Assembly (NCBI GenBank): GCA_937872985.1
Contig: CALMUW010000005.1
Location: 1 to 38,595, forward strand
Length of the DNA stretch: 38,595 nt
Source: an uncultured Alphaproteobacteria bacterium
GTDB lineage: Bacteria > Pseudomonadota > Alphaproteobacteria > Rhizobiales > Aestuariivirgaceae
Direction: 5' to 3'
A program made the translations under genes and the position numbers. Shown in pieces: positions 1-8,845 of the stretch. The notes beneath the pieces were generated by a model. That model saw nothing but the letters and a program-made list of their open reading frames with translations. It did no database searches and was not told the DNA's origin. The number at the start of each line of letters is the position of its first letter. Positions within the stretch are counted from its first letter, which is position 1.

Positions 1-617
1 CCGCCGGGCCCCCCCCCAGGCCCGCGGGGCCCATGGCCACCGCCGCCATTGCCACCACCGGGGCCATTGCCGCCCCCATGCCCGCCGGGACCGTTACCGC
101 CACCGTGACCGCCGGGACCATTGCCGCCGCCGGGGCCATTACCGCCGCCGTGGCCACCACCATTGCTGCCGGGGCCATTGCCGCCGCAACCACCGGAACC
201 ACCACCTGCACCACCGCAGGAACCACCACCGCCTGAGCCGCTGTTATGACCGGGACCATTTCCCGCGCCGGGGCCATTACCACCACCATTGCCGCCGGGG
301 CCAATGCCACCGCCGTGGCCGCCACCATTGCCGCCGGGGCCATTGCCGCCACCGTGGCCGCCACTGCCGCCGCAACCACTGGAACCGCCGCAGGAGCCAC
401 CACCCGAGTTCCCGCCGGAACTCTGGCCGCCACCCATGCCAACACCGCCGCCATGGCCGCTACCGTTTCCACCGGACTGACCCATGCCGCCGCCAGCACC
501 GCCCCCACATGAGCTGCACCCCAGCGCGGGAACATGCGATCCCGTCAGCGCGCTCACGGCAACGAAAACGCCGACCGACAGGAAACTCGGCACCACCAGT
601 GACTTCAACCTCCTCAT
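1..617 (-). CDS. Exported glycine-rich repeat protein (partial, C-terminus off window)
   Basis: The reading frame opens at an ATG at 615-617 and stays open to base 1, so about 205 codons are visible and the end is missing. Residues 1-33 look like a signal peptide: a basic start (MRRLK), a hydrophobic stretch, then A-L-G-C at 31-34, a poor match to a lipobox. The rest is almost entirely Gly with Asn, His, Pro, Ser and Cys, built on an imperfect unit close to GHGGGNGPGG, plus several Cys-containing Ser/Gly patches (SCGGSSGCGG type). The DNA is correspondingly repetitive and has a run of nine C at 9-17. Such proteins are usually envelope or extracellular structural proteins, and the His/Cys content would allow metal binding, but no family can be assigned. 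The ribosome-binding site is weak. The many opposite-strand frames over this stretch are composition artefacts. Confidence 0.7.
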   Translation of the reverse strand, partial: MRRLKSLVVPSFLSVGVFVAVSALTGSHVPALGCSSCGGGAGGGMGQSGGNGSGHGGGVGMGGGQSSGGNSGGGSCGGSSGCGGSGGHGGGNGPGGNGGGHGGGIGPGGNGGGNGPGAGNGPGHNSGSGGGGSCGGAGGGSGGCGGNGPGSNGGGHGGGNGPGGGNGPGGHGGGNGPGGHGGGNGPGGGNGGGGHGPRGPGGGPG

Positions 618-879
618 CGCAACACCCCGCGTTAACAAGTCCTGAACCGCCTGTTTCGTTTTGAAACAATTACGGCCCAGAACGGACAATCATGCGTGGA
701 GTTGCAGATTTCGCGCCAGCGCAGGCCCCGCGCAGTGCACAGCCTGTCAACAGCAAAATATTAACCATGGGACCCCGCGCCTGCGCTGTCGCTCCCGCCT
801 GCCCGAATGCTGCAAGTGGTTCCACCTGACGGAAAAATGCGTTAGGAGGGCGGGATCGGGCGGCCTGCGCCGCCACCGG

Positions 880-955
<76 letters not shown>

Positions 956-966
956 CGAACCCAAGA

Positions 967-1722
967 TCAGCGCAAGGCCGCGTCGAGCCTGGCCAAGCTG
1001 GCGTTGTGGGTCAGATCCATATGCAGCGGCGTCACCGAAATCCGGCGCTCGAAAATGGCGCGCAGGTCGGTTCCCGCTGGCGGATTGCCGCGCTCGCGGT
1101 GAAAGCCCAGCCAGCAATAGGGCCGTCCGCGCGCATCCACCCGCGCATCGACGAAGAGCGTGTTCTCGTCGCGCTTGCCCTGCCGCGTCACCTCAAGGCC
1201 CGCCACCTCGTCCGGGCGGCAATCGGGGAAGTTGACATTCACCAGCACCCCGGCGCCGAAATCGAGCGCCAGCAGCTTCTTCACCACCCCTGCCCCGTGG
1301 GTCAGCGCCACGGCAAAGCTTTCGCCGTTATCATGAATGCCGAGAACCTGTGACAGGGCGATGGACCTGAAGCCCAACGCCGTGCCCTCCATGGCGGCGG
1401 CGATCGTGCCGGAATAGGTCACATCGTCGGCCACGTTCTGGCCGCGGTTCACCCCCGACAGAACCAGATCAGGATTGCCCGGCAGGATGCGCCGCACCGC
1501 CATGACCACGCAGTCCGTGGGCGTGCCATGAACCTCGAAGCGCCGCTCCTCGATCTTCCGCATGCGGATGGGATTGGCGAGCGACAGCGAATGCCCTGCC
1601 CCCGACTGTTCCTCCGCCGGGGCCACCACCCACACGTCATCGGAAAGAGCCCGCGCGATCTGCTCCAGCGCGGCAAGGCCCGCTGCATGGATGCCGTCAT
1701 CATTGGTCACGAGAATGCGCAT
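967..1722 (-). CDS. surE: 5'/3'-nucleotidase SurE
   Basis: SurE is a metal-dependent phosphatase that releases phosphate from 5'- and 3'-nucleoside monophosphates, a cytoplasmic stationary-phase survival factor. The 251-aa product has the family length and its metal-site residues: D8 and D9 in TNDDG, S40 in EEQSGAGHS, and the SGVNRGQN segment near 89-96 with the metal-binding Asn. The YSGT motif follows at 103-106. The ATG lies four bases after the serS stop, so the two are translationally close and form the end of the tat-serS-surE transcription unit, an arrangement common in alphaproteobacteria. The gene ends 11 bases from the convergent tRNA-Thr. Confidence 0.96.
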   Translation of the reverse strand: MRILVTNDDGIHAAGLAALEQIARALSDDVWVVAPAEEQSGAGHSLSLANPIRMRKIEERRFEVHGTPTDCVVMAVRRILPGNPDLVLSGVNRGQNVADDVTYSGTIAAAMEGTALGFRSIALSQVLGIHDNGESFAVALTHGAGVVKKLLALDFGAGVLVNVNFPDCRPDEVAGLEVTRQGKRDENTLFVDARVDARGRPYCWLGFHRERGNPPAGTDLRAIFERRISVTPLHMDLTHNASLARLDAALR

Positions 1723-1726
1723 GCGT

Positions 1727-3007
1727 TCACGCCCGGCTGATCCTCTCTGCCCCGCCCATGTAGGGCCGCAGCACTTCGGGAATGGTCACCGAGCCATCGT
1801 CATTCTGGTAATTTTCCAGAACCGCCACCAGCGTCCGCCCCACCGCCAGGCCCGAGCCGTTCAGGGTGTGGACATGGCGCGTGCCCTTGCCCTCCGCCGG
1901 GCGGAAGCGGGCGTCCATGCGCCGCGCCTGAAAGTCGCCGCACACCGAGCACGAGGAAATTTCGCGATAGGTGTTCTGCCCCGGCAGCCACACCTCGATG
2001 TCATAGGTCATGCGGCTGCCGAAGCCCATGTCGCCGGTGCACAGGCGGACCACGCGATAGGGCAGGCCCAGCGCCTGCAGGATGCTCTCGGCACAGCCGG
2101 TCATGCGCTCCAGTTCATCGCGCGACTGTTCCGGCGTGGTGATGGACACCAGTTCCACCTTGGAGAACTGGTGCTGGCGGATCATGCCGCGCGTGTCGCG
2201 CCCCGCCGCCCCGGCCTCGGCTCGGAAGCACGGCGTATAGGCCGTGAGGCGCAGGGGAAGCTGCCCCTCCTCCACAATCGTCTCGCGCACCAGATTGGTC
2301 AGCGACACCTCCGCCGTGGGAATAAGCCAGCGCCCATCGGTGGTGCGGAACAGATCGTCGGCGAACTTGGGCAACTGCCCGGTGCCATACATGGCCGCGT
2401 CATTCACCATGTAGGGCACATAGTGTTCGGTATAGCCGTTCACCCCCGTCTGGTGGTCGAGCATGAACTGGGCAATGCCGCGCTCCAGCCGCGCCAACTG
2501 CCCGCGCAGCACCACGAAGCGCGCGCCCGCAATCTTTGCCGCCGCGTCGAAGTCCATGAGCTTCAGCCATTCGCCCACGTCGAAGTGCTGGCGCGCCGCG
2601 AAGGCGAAAGTCCTGGGCGTGCCCCACTTCCGCACTTCCACATTGTCGTGCTCGTCCTTGCCGTCGGGCACATCGTCCAGCGGCAGGTTGGGGATCACCG
2701 CCAGCGCGTCGGTCAATTCCTGCCCCAGTTGGCGCTCGGTCTCCTCGCCCCCGGCAATGAATTCCTTGAGGGCCGCCACTTCCGCCTTCAGCGCCTCGGC
2801 CTTGGCCTTGTCGCCCGCCTTCATGGCCTCGCCCACCTCGCGCGAGATCACATTGCGCCGGTTCTGGGCATCCTGCAGCTTCTGCTGGTGGGCTCGTTTC
2901 TTTTCGTCAAGGGCAATGAGCCCCGCCGCCATGGCCGCAAGGCCCCGGCGCGCCAGCCCGGCGTCAAAGGCGTCTGGATTGTCGCGGATCAGCTTGATGT
3001 CATGCAT
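1727..3007 (-). CDS. serS: Serine--tRNA ligase
   Basis: Class II aminoacyl-tRNA synthetase that charges tRNA-Ser in the cytoplasm. The 426-aa protein starts at [11 protein letters not shown]; the frame is open 20 codons further upstream, but the residues from MHDIK onward match the usual SerRS N-terminus and an AGGA sits a suitable distance before this ATG. Residues about 25-110 are the long antiparallel coiled-coil arm that binds the tRNA. Class II motif 2 ([16 protein letters not shown]) and motif 3 ([17 protein letters not shown]) are intact. It lies 56 bases after tatC and four before surE, all on the minus strand. Confidence 0.97.
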   Translation of the reverse strand: MHDIKLIRDNPDAFDAGLARRGLAAMAAGLIALDEKKRAHQQKLQDAQNRRNVISREVGEAMKAGDKAKAEALKAEVAALKEFIAGGEETERQLGQELTDALAVIPNLPLDDVPDGKDEHDNVEVRKWGTPRTFAFAARQHFDVGEWLKLMDFDAAAKIAGARFVVLRGQLARLERGIAQFMLDHQTGVNGYTEHYVPYMVNDAAMYGTGQLPKFADDLFRTTDGRWLIPTAEVSLTNLVRETIVEEGQLPLRLTAYTPCFRAEAGAAGRDTRGMIRQHQFSKVELVSITTPEQSRDELERMTGCAESILQALGLPYRVVRLCTGDMGFGSRMTYDIEVWLPGQNTYREISSCSVCGDFQARRMDARFRPAEGKGTRHVHTLNGSGLAVGRTLVAVLENYQNDDGSVTIPEVLRPYMGGAERISRA

Positions 3008-3063
3008 GGGCCTAGTCCTGGAATGCGCGTTTTCCGCCTGTATAGGCTGATGCTGCGCCGCAC

Positions 3064-3864
3064 TCAAACAGGATTATCTGTGCCCTTGCCGTCGTCATCA
3101 CTGGTCGTCTTGCGCCGCCGTTCGATCAGCTTCACCGCCAGCACGGCAAACTCGTAGAGCCCCACCAGCGGCACCATCATGGCGATCATGGAAATGGGGT
3201 CCGGCGGGGTGATGAGCGCAGCCAGAACCCCGACGCCGAGAATGGCGAAGCGCCGCCCGCTCGACAATTGCTGCGAATTTATGATGCCCACCTGTCCCAG
3301 CAGCGTCAGCACCACCGGCAACTGGAAGGTCAGCCCGAAGGCCAGGATCAGCATCATCACGAATTCGAGGTAGGCTTCGATGTCGGGCATGAGCTGGATG
3401 GCGTTCTGGTCGCCCATGCCCGTGCCCGCCGCCAGCGTATAGAAAAAGTGGATGGCGACCGGCAGCAGGAAGAAATAGACCAGTGCCGCCCCCATGACGA
3501 AGAACACCGGCGTGGCCACCAGATAGGGCGCCAGCACCTGACGCTCGGTCTTGTAGAGGCCGGGGGCGACGAATTTGTAGATCTGGATGGCCATCAGCGG
3601 AAAGGCCAGGAACATGCCGCCGAACATGGCGATCTTCAGCTTCACCAGAAACACGCCGAGCAGCTTGATGGAAATCAGGCTCACATCCTGCCCGGTGCCC
3701 CATTTGAACGGCTTCACCAGCAGGGCAAGAATGTCCGACGAGAAATAGAACGAGAGCAGAAAGGCCGCCACGAACCCAAGCACCGCATAGATCAGGCGCT
3801 GGCGCAGTTCGACCAGATGGTCGAGCAGCGGCGCTTCGGTCTTGTCGATGTCTTCCTGGCTCAT
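3064..3864 (-). CDS. tatC: Twin-arginine translocase subunit TatC
   Basis: TatC is the polytopic inner-membrane receptor that, with TatB, binds twin-arginine signal peptides for export of folded proteins. The 266-aa product starts [23 protein letters not shown]; the N-terminal [12 protein letters not shown] motif is the diagnostic cytoplasmic segment of the family. Six hydrophobic segments follow, the first about residues 25-45 and the last about 225-245. The start codon overlaps the tatB stop by four bases (3861-3864), which implies coupled translation. The C-terminal tail is short and charged. Confidence 0.97.
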   Translation of the reverse strand: MSQEDIDKTEAPLLDHLVELRQRLIYAVLGFVAAFLLSFYFSSDILALLVKPFKWGTGQDVSLISIKLLGVFLVKLKIAMFGGMFLAFPLMAIQIYKFVAPGLYKTERQVLAPYLVATPVFFVMGAALVYFFLLPVAIHFFYTLAAGTGMGDQNAIQLMPDIEAYLEFVMMLILAFGLTFQLPVVLTLLGQVGIINSQQLSSGRRFAILGVGVLAALITPPDPISMIAMMVPLVGLYEFAVLAVKLIERRRKTTSDDDGKGTDNPV

Positions 3865-4247
3865 GCCGGATCGCCCTTCTGTCCGGCAATGCGCGTCTCG
3901 CCCTCGCCCGCCGCAAAGGGCGATGCCTCGGCCGGCTTCGGCGGTTCCAGCGCCTTCATGTCCACCACGCCGTCCGCTGTCTTGGCCCTGGTGGCCGAGC
4001 CCACGGCATCAAGGCTGGGCGCGGCCAGACCCTTCAGCGACTGCATGTCCTTTTTCAGATCGTCCACGCCCGCCTCGCGCATGGCCTTGTCGACATGGCC
4101 CTGGAACTCGTGGGCCAGACCCCGCGCCTTGCTCATGAAGCGGCCGAAGGTGCGCAGCACCTTGGGCAGGTCCTTGGGGCCGATCACGATGATCGCGATC
4201 AGCGCCAGAACGAACATTTCGGAATAGCCGACGCCGAAGTCAAACAT
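3861..4247 (-). CDS. tatB: Sec-independent translocase subunit TatB
   Basis: TatB forms the signal-peptide receptor complex with TatC. The 128-aa protein begins MFDFGVGYSEMFVLALIAII, a single N-terminal membrane helix with the conserved Glu at residue 10. It is followed by the GPKDLPKVLRTFGR hinge and amphipathic helix, then a variable soluble tail rich in Ala, Glu and Lys. The stop overlaps the tatC start by four bases, and tatA lies 30 bases upstream. The Glu and the GP-x-x-LP motif distinguish it from TatA. Confidence 0.95.
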   Translation of the reverse strand: MFDFGVGYSEMFVLALIAIIVIGPKDLPKVLRTFGRFMSKARGLAHEFQGHVDKAMREAGVDDLKKDMQSLKGLAAPSLDAVGSATRAKTADGVVDMKALEPPKPAEASPFAAGEGETRIAGQKGDPA

Positions 4248-4277
4248 GGCTTGCGCCTCTCACGCGGCGAGAGGGTC

Positions 4278-4508
4278 TCAGGTGCGCGTCTTGCTCTTGG
4301 TCTTGGTGTTGACCGGTTCCTCGGTCTTCTTCTCGATGGCCTTGATGTCCTCGGCCACGTCGTCGTCCTCGTCGGCCAGGCCCTTCTTGAAGCTCTTGAT
4401 GCCCTTGGCCACGTCGCCCATCAGGTCCGAGACCTTGCCCTTGCCGCCGAACAGCACCAGCACCACCACCAGCAGGATGACCCAATGCCACCACGAAAAA
4501 CCGCCCAT
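4278..4508 (-). CDS. tatA: Sec-independent translocase subunit TatA
   Basis: TatA oligomers form the transport-active component of the twin-arginine translocase. I start the 76-aa protein at [18 protein letters not shown], five codons inside the longest frame, because TatA proteins begin M-G-x-x-S-x-W-H-W. A single membrane helix is followed by the [20 protein letters not shown] hinge and amphipathic helix, then a charged tail. It is the first gene of tatA-tatB-tatC-serS-surE. In many relatives scpA-scpB lie just upstream of tatA; here the next gene is pleD instead. The 149 bases between them hold no further gene I can see. Confidence 0.95.
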   Translation of the reverse strand: MGGFSWWHWVILLVVVLVLFGGKGKVSDLMGDVAKGIKSFKKGLADEDDDVAEDIKAIEKKTEEPVNTKTKSKTRT

Positions 4509-4657
4509 GACCAAACTCCTCAATCACCTGTGGCGAGAACCAAGCCCCCGCCGTTGCGGCGCACTAAAGCAGAATCCCCCCGCCCTCGCAACCAAGCGCA
4601 AGGGCAGGCCCGGATTAACAATGGATCATGGAAAAACCGAGGCGGTTGTCAGCGCCC

Positions 4658-6034
4658 TCAGGCGGCGGCGGCGATCACCCGGTTGCGGCCCTGGCGCTTG
4701 GCCTCATAGAGCGCCATGTCGGCCCGCTTCAGCAAGTCTTCCACCATGTCGCCCGGCCCGTTGAGCACGGCCAGCCCCAGCGAAACCGTGACCGGAATGC
4801 CCTGGGAATCGTTGCTGCTGATCGGGAAGGGCCGGCCCGCCATGGTGCGGCGCAGGCGCTCGGCCACGCGGCGCGTCAGCTCCATGTCGGAATTGGGCAG
4901 CACCACGATGAATTCCTCGCCGCCCACGCGGCAGCACATATCAACATTGCGTGTATTGCGGCGAATGCGCTCCGCCAGTTCCTGCAACACCCGGTCGCCG
5001 GCGTCATGGCCGTAGGTATCGTTGATCGCCTTGAAGTGATCGACATCCATGGAAATGAGCGCCAGCGGCTTGCCGCGATTGTTGGAGTGCTCCACCAGAT
5101 GGGCAAGATGGGTGTGCATGTAGCGCCGGTTATAAAGGCCGGTCAGCGGGTCGGTCACCGACATCTCGATCGACGCCTTGACCGATGAGCGCAACCGTTC
5201 GGTATAGCGCCAGCGCTTGATCTGGGTCTGCACCCGCGCCATCAATTCCTGCTTGTCAATGGGCCGCATGAGGTAGTCGTTCACCCCCATGTCGAGCGCC
5301 CGCAGCAAGCGGTTCTGGTCATCCGGGTCAACGATGATCAGGATGGGCACCTGGCGCGTGGCTTCCATGGACTTGAGATGCGAGCACAGGCGCAAGCCAT
5401 CGAACTTCTCGGGATCGAGATTGACGATGATGAGTTCGAAGGGCTCGCTCGCCTCGGCCACCAGCGTGGCGGCATCCTGCGGATTGTCCACATGGCGCAC
5501 CGTGTGCTGTCCGGCCAGCGCCGAAATGATGCGCTCCGACGACGATGCCCGGGTGTCCACCAGCATGACGTTGCCGGGCCGGTTGTCGACCACCTCCGGC
5601 ACCCGCACCATGAGCCCGATGGACTCGCTCGACACGGCGCGAACCCGCAACTCGTCCTGCAGCATCTTGAGCCGCACCAGGCTCTTGATCCGGCAGAACA
5701 GTGAAATGTCATTGACCGGTTTGGTCAGAAAATCGTCAGCCCCCGCCTCCAGCCCGCGCACGCGGTCCTCCGGCTGGTCCAGCGCCGTCACCATCACGAC
5801 GGGAATGTGCTGCGCCGCCGGATCGGCCTTGATCCGCTTGCACACCTCGATGCCGTCAATCCCCGGCATCATGACGTCGAGCAACACGATATCCGGCTTG
5901 GAGCGCTTCACCGCCTCCAGCGCGTCCATGCCGTTCATCGCCGTCACGACTTCAAAATACTCGGCCGCCAGCTTCGCTTCGAGAAGCCGGACATTGGCAA
6001 GAATATCGTCGACGACGAGAACGCGTGCGGTCAT
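4658..6034 (-). CDS. pleD: Response regulator / diguanylate cyclase PleD
   Basis: PleD makes cyclic di-GMP from two GTP when its first receiver is phosphorylated, and in Caulobacter drives the motile-to-sessile polar transition. The 458-aa product has two receiver domains and a GGDEF domain. Receiver 1 (about 1-120) has phospho-acceptor Asp in [11 protein letters not shown] and Lys in LTKPVN. Receiver 2 (about 150-275) is degenerate, with Asn in [10 protein letters not shown] at the acceptor position, as in the family adaptor receiver. The cyclase domain (about 290-458) carries the active GGEEF signature near 370, with an RNVD inhibitory site exactly five residues before it, so product feedback inhibition is expected. 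Its ATG overlaps the divK stop by four bases (6031-6034), giving a divK-pleD operon. Confidence 0.95.
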   Translation of the reverse strand: MTARVLVVDDILANVRLLEAKLAAEYFEVVTAMNGMDALEAVKRSKPDIVLLDVMMPGIDGIEVCKRIKADPAAQHIPVVMVTALDQPEDRVRGLEAGADDFLTKPVNDISLFCRIKSLVRLKMLQDELRVRAVSSESIGLMVRVPEVVDNRPGNVMLVDTRASSSERIISALAGQHTVRHVDNPQDAATLVAEASEPFELIIVNLDPEKFDGLRLCSHLKSMEATRQVPILIIVDPDDQNRLLRALDMGVNDYLMRPIDKQELMARVQTQIKRWRYTERLRSSVKASIEMSVTDPLTGLYNRRYMHTHLAHLVEHSNNRGKPLALISMDVDHFKAINDTYGHDAGDRVLQELAERIRRNTRNVDMCCRVGGEEFIVVLPNSDMELTRRVAERLRRTMAGRPFPISSNDSQGIPVTVSLGLAVLNGPGDMVEDLLKRADMALYEAKRQGRNRVIAAAA

Positions 6035-6408
6035 GATGCGGTCTTCTTCAGGAAGCCATCGATGGTCTGGAGGAAGCTCAAAACCGAAATCGGCTTGGAA
6101 ATATAGGCCTCGCAGCCGCCTTCGCGAATCTTCTGTTCATCGCCCTTCATGGCAAAGGCGGTGACGGCGATCACCGGGATCGACTTCAACTCGTCGTCTT
6201 CCTTCAGCCACTTGGTGACCTCGATGCCGGAAACTTCCGGCAGCTGGATATCCATCAGGATCAGGTCCGGCATGTGCTTGCGCGCCAGATCCAGCGCCGA
6301 CAGGCCGTCACGGGTCTGCACCACGCGATAGCCATGGGCTTCCAGCAGATCGTTGAACAGTTTCATGTTCAACTCATTGTCTTCCACCACGAGAACGGTC
6401 TTCTGCAT
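6031..6408 (-). CDS. divK: Single-domain response regulator DivK
   Basis: DivK is a stand-alone receiver that, when phosphorylated, signals through DivL/CckA to lower CtrA activity and controls polarity and cell-cycle progression. The 125-aa product is one receiver domain: acidic pair in LVVEDNELN, phospho-acceptor Asp in [13 protein letters not shown], switch Thr in [12 protein letters not shown], and Lys in YISKPIS. I use the ATG of [11 protein letters not shown]; the frame extends 20 codons further upstream but those residues are not family-like. It is the first gene of the divK-pleD operon. The 184-base gap to the divergent DUF3572 gene must hold both promoters; it contains isolated TTAA half sites but no full CtrA-like box. 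Confidence 0.95.
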   Translation of the reverse strand: MQKTVLVVEDNELNMKLFNDLLEAHGYRVVQTRDGLSALDLARKHMPDLILMDIQLPEVSGIEVTKWLKEDDELKSIPVIAVTAFAMKGDEQKIREGGCEAYISKPISVLSFLQTIDGFLKKTAS

Positions 6409-6592
6409 TGCCGGCACGGCTCCTGGAAACCTGGCGTTCAACTCGACCCCGCGCTGCCCCTCGTCCATTGTCTTTATCCGCCTCTGTCTTCACCGGAGCT
6501 CTTCCGGCCCCACCAGGCAATCTTTGCCGTTTGCCTGTTGTGAGCCTCCGCAGTAACAAAGTGGTTAAATCACGACTTCCACCCGAGATTGC

Positions 6593-6910
6593 GTGTCGAT
6601 CTGGTTAACTGATATGAAACATAATCCTTCAGAAACGCCGCAGCTTGCCTCGGAAGCTTCGGCAATTGCGCTGAATTTTCTTGCTTTTCTGGCCTCTGAC
6701 CAGCCCCGCCTGGAACGTTTTCTGGCGCTCACCGGCATGACCGGCCATGACCTGCGCCGTCACATCGAATCCCCCGTCTTTCACGGTCATTTATTGGATT
6801 ATGCGCTGTCTGACGAGTCTTTGCTATTGGCCTTTGCCGCCGCGATGGAACTGGCGCCGGAGGCCATCGGGCGGATGCGCCGCCATCTGCCGGGAGCAGC
6901 CCCCGCCTGA
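6593..6910 (+). CDS. DUF3572 family protein
   Basis: A 105-aa cytoplasmic protein matching the alphaproteobacterial DUF3572 family, whose members often sit beside divK/pleD and dinB as here. The conserved pattern is visible: a start rich in Glu/Ala, ALNFLAFLASDQPRLERFLA, TGMTGHDLR, and LDYALSDESLLLAFA. It is predicted to be all helical, with no membrane segment. Function is not established. The start is uncertain: the GTG at 6593 has a GAG five to six bases upstream, while ATG at 6614 gives a 98-aa protein closer to family length but with no clear ribosome-binding site. dinB follows after 44 bases. Confidence 0.85.
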   Translation: MSIWLTDMKHNPSETPQLASEASAIALNFLAFLASDQPRLERFLALTGMTGHDLRRHIESPVFHGHLLDYALSDESLLLAFAAAMELAPEAIGRMRRHLPGAAPA

Positions 6911-6954
6911 CCTCGCCTGACCTCGCCATACCGGCGGACTGCCGCTAAGGTCTG

Positions 6955-8256
6955 ATGATGGCGCCCGTCACCCCCCTCACCGCCTTCTGTCGCGACTGCC
7001 TGAGCCCCGTTGCCGAAGGCAGGACGCGCTGTCCCTCCTGTCATTCGCCGCGCCTCGTCCGCCACCCCGAACTCGCCAGCCTCACCATCGCCCATATCGA
7101 CTGCGATGCCTTCTTCGCCGCGGTGGAAAAACGCGACCGTCCGGAACTGCGCGACAAACCCGTCATCGTCGGCGGCGGCAAGCGCGGCGTGGTCGCCACC
7201 GCCTGCTATATCGCCCGCACCAGGGGCGTGAAATCGGCCATGCCCATGTTCACGGCGCTGAAACTCTGCCCCCAGGCCGTGGTCATTCCGCCCGACATGA
7301 AGAAATACTCAGCCGTGGGCCATCAGGTGCGCAACCTCATGCTGTCGGTGACCCCGCTGGTCCAGCCCCTGTCCATCGACGAGGCCTTCCTCGATCTGTC
7401 CGGCACCGAGCGCCTGCACGGCCACTGCGCCGCCCTCACCCTCGCCCATCTCATCGCCCGCATCGAGCGGGAAACCGGCATCACCGCCTCGGTCGGCCTG
7501 GCCCCCAACATGTTCCTGGCCAAGCTTGCCTCCGATCTCCAGAAGCCGCGCGGCTTCTCGGTCATTGGCCGGGCCGAGACCCGCGACTTCCTGGCCGCCC
7601 GGCCCGTGGGTTTCATCTGGGGCGTGGGCAGGGCCACCCAGGATCATCTGGCGCGCGACGGCATCACCATGATCGGCCAGGTGCAGGCCATGGAGAAGTC
7701 CGAGCTGATGCGCCGCTATGGCACCCTGGGCGCCCACCTCTATCACCTGGCCCGCGGCGAGGATCAGCGCCGCGTCACCACGGCCGAGGAAACCCTCTCC
7801 ATCAGCGGCGAGACCACCTTCGATGTCGACATTTCCGACCCCGCCCGGCTGGAGCGTGAACTCTGGGCCATGAGCGAGAAGGTGTCGCGCCGCGCCAAGG
7901 CCGACGGGCTGGCCGGTCAGACCGTCACGCTCAAGCTCAAGACCGCCGACTTCAAGCTCCTGACCCGCGCCACCACCCTGGATGAACCGACATTGCTGGC
8001 CCACCGCATCTTCGAAGCGGCCAGACCGCTGCTGAAAAAGGAGGCCAATGGCCGCCCCTTCCGCCTCATCGGGGTTGGCATCTCGCACCTCTCCCACGCC
8101 GCGGGCGGCGCGCCGGATGAAACCCTCGATGCCCGCGTCAATGCGCTGACCAGGGCTGAGATGGCCATCGACCGCCTGCGCGGCAAGTTCGGCCGCCACG
8201 CCGTCGAGCGCGGCCTTGGCTTCACCCGGGAAAAGCCGCCGAAACGTCAGGATTGA
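6955..8256 (+). CDS. dinB: DNA polymerase IV
   Basis: Y-family translesion DNA polymerase that copies past damaged bases with low fidelity. The 433-aa product has catalytic acidic residues in HIDCDAFFAAVEK (D49) and in SIDEAFLDLS, followed by the thumb helix-hairpin-helix segment around SVGLAPNMFLAKLASD and a C-terminal little-finger domain. It carries a 35-40-residue N-terminal extension with two Cys pairs (C12/C15 and C26/C29), a probable zinc ribbon found in many alphaproteobacterial DinB proteins. Two ATG codons are adjacent at 6955 and 6958; either could start. The 3' end overlaps the convergent autoinducer-binding gene by 10 bases. I see no LexA-type operator in the 44-base gap upstream. 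Confidence 0.95.
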   Translation: MMAPVTPLTAFCRDCLSPVAEGRTRCPSCHSPRLVRHPELASLTIAHIDCDAFFAAVEKRDRPELRDKPVIVGGGKRGVVATACYIARTRGVKSAMPMFTALKLCPQAVVIPPDMKKYSAVGHQVRNLMLSVTPLVQPLSIDEAFLDLSGTERLHGHCAALTLAHLIARIERETGITASVGLAPNMFLAKLASDLQKPRGFSVIGRAETRDFLAARPVGFIWGVGRATQDHLARDGITMIGQVQAMEKSELMRRYGTLGAHLYHLARGEDQRRVTTAEETLSISGETTFDVDISDPARLERELWAMSEKVSRRAKADGLAGQTVTLKLKTADFKLLTRATTLDEPTLLAHRIFEAARPLLKKEANGRPFRLIGVGISHLSHAAGGAPDETLDARVNALTRAEMAIDRLRGKFGRHAVERGLGFTREKPPKRQD

Positions 8257-8789
8257 TGAGCGATCACCAGAGGTTTCATGCGCTGGTGAAACTGATACAT
8301 GAACGGGCGGAAGGCTTCCTCCAGCGCCAGCCGTCTGTCGCGCCACTGGCGCGCGTCGCAGCGGTCATTGACCGAAAACATCACCCGGCCAAAGCCGGTG
8401 TCATCCATGGTCATGGAGAAGCCGAAGCGGCTGATCCCGAACCGCGCCCCGCGCCGTTCCAGATCGGCGGTCACCGGATCGTTGACCACCATTTCCGCCC
8501 AGTCGGCCAAAGCCCCCCCCGTGGGGGGCCGGGCAAAGGCGGGGGGCCCCCGGGGGAGGGTAATCGCCATGTATTGCGCCATGTAGGCGGGGTCATAGGT
8601 CGCCACCCAGATCACATCGTCCGGCTCACCGTCCCGAAAGGTGACGAGAAAATAGGACAGATGGCGAAGACCAAGCCGGTTGGCCAGATCTTCGAGATAC
8701 TGTGTGGCCTGGGCATAGGTGGCCAGGGGATCAGCCGGCTCGTGCCGCAGCACGTCCGCGAGACTCAAGGAAGGAAGCATCTGATACAT
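8247..8789 (-). CDS. Lone autoinducer-binding domain (LuxR-type, no HTH)
   Basis: The 180-aa protein resembles the N-terminal acyl-homoserine-lactone-binding domain of LuxR regulators: a start of alternating helices, YFLVTF, the DPAYMAQYMAI segment, ADWAEMVVND, then RRGARFGISRFGFSMTMDDTGFGRVMFSVND. LuxR regulators are normally about 240 aa, with a helix-turn-helix after this domain. Here the protein stops at PLVIAHQS just where that domain would begin, and dinB converges into it, leaving no room for one. It may sequester ligand, act through a protein partner, or be a relic. Start ATG at 8789 has GAGAAG upstream. The codons for residues about 78-95 lie in an extreme G/C homopolymer patch (8513-8559). 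Confidence 0.75.
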   Translation of the reverse strand: MYQMLPSLSLADVLRHEPADPLATYAQATQYLEDLANRLGLRHLSYFLVTFRDGEPDDVIWVATYDPAYMAQYMAITLPRGPPAFARPPTGGALADWAEMVVNDPVTADLERRGARFGISRFGFSMTMDDTGFGRVMFSVNDRCDARQWRDRRLALEEAFRPFMYQFHQRMKPLVIAHQS

Positions 8790-8845
8790 GATGCTTCTCA
8801 GTGAACCCCGGGGCTGGCGCGAAGCTTGAGGTGAAGGCCTGTGCC

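Noticed and set aside
33..512. Plus-strand Ala/Thr- and Pro-rich frames over the first 500 bases
   Set aside because: They are the complements of the minus-strand Gly-rich repeats; only the minus-strand frame has a signal peptide and runs on past the window edge.
1..617. CRISPR array
   Set aside because: The repeats are imperfect, in frame and coding for a Gly-rich protein, with no unique spacers.
618..879. 68-codon minus-strand frame upstream of tRNA-Thr
   Set aside because: No ribosome-binding site, no family pattern, composition of a chance frame.
1562..3157. 531-codon plus-strand frame
   Set aside because: Antisense to surE and serS; Arg/His/Ala-rich composition typical of a shadow frame in high-GC DNA.
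6409..6592. CtrA box in the divK promoter region
   Set aside because: Only isolated TTAA half sites occur; none has a partner at seven bases.
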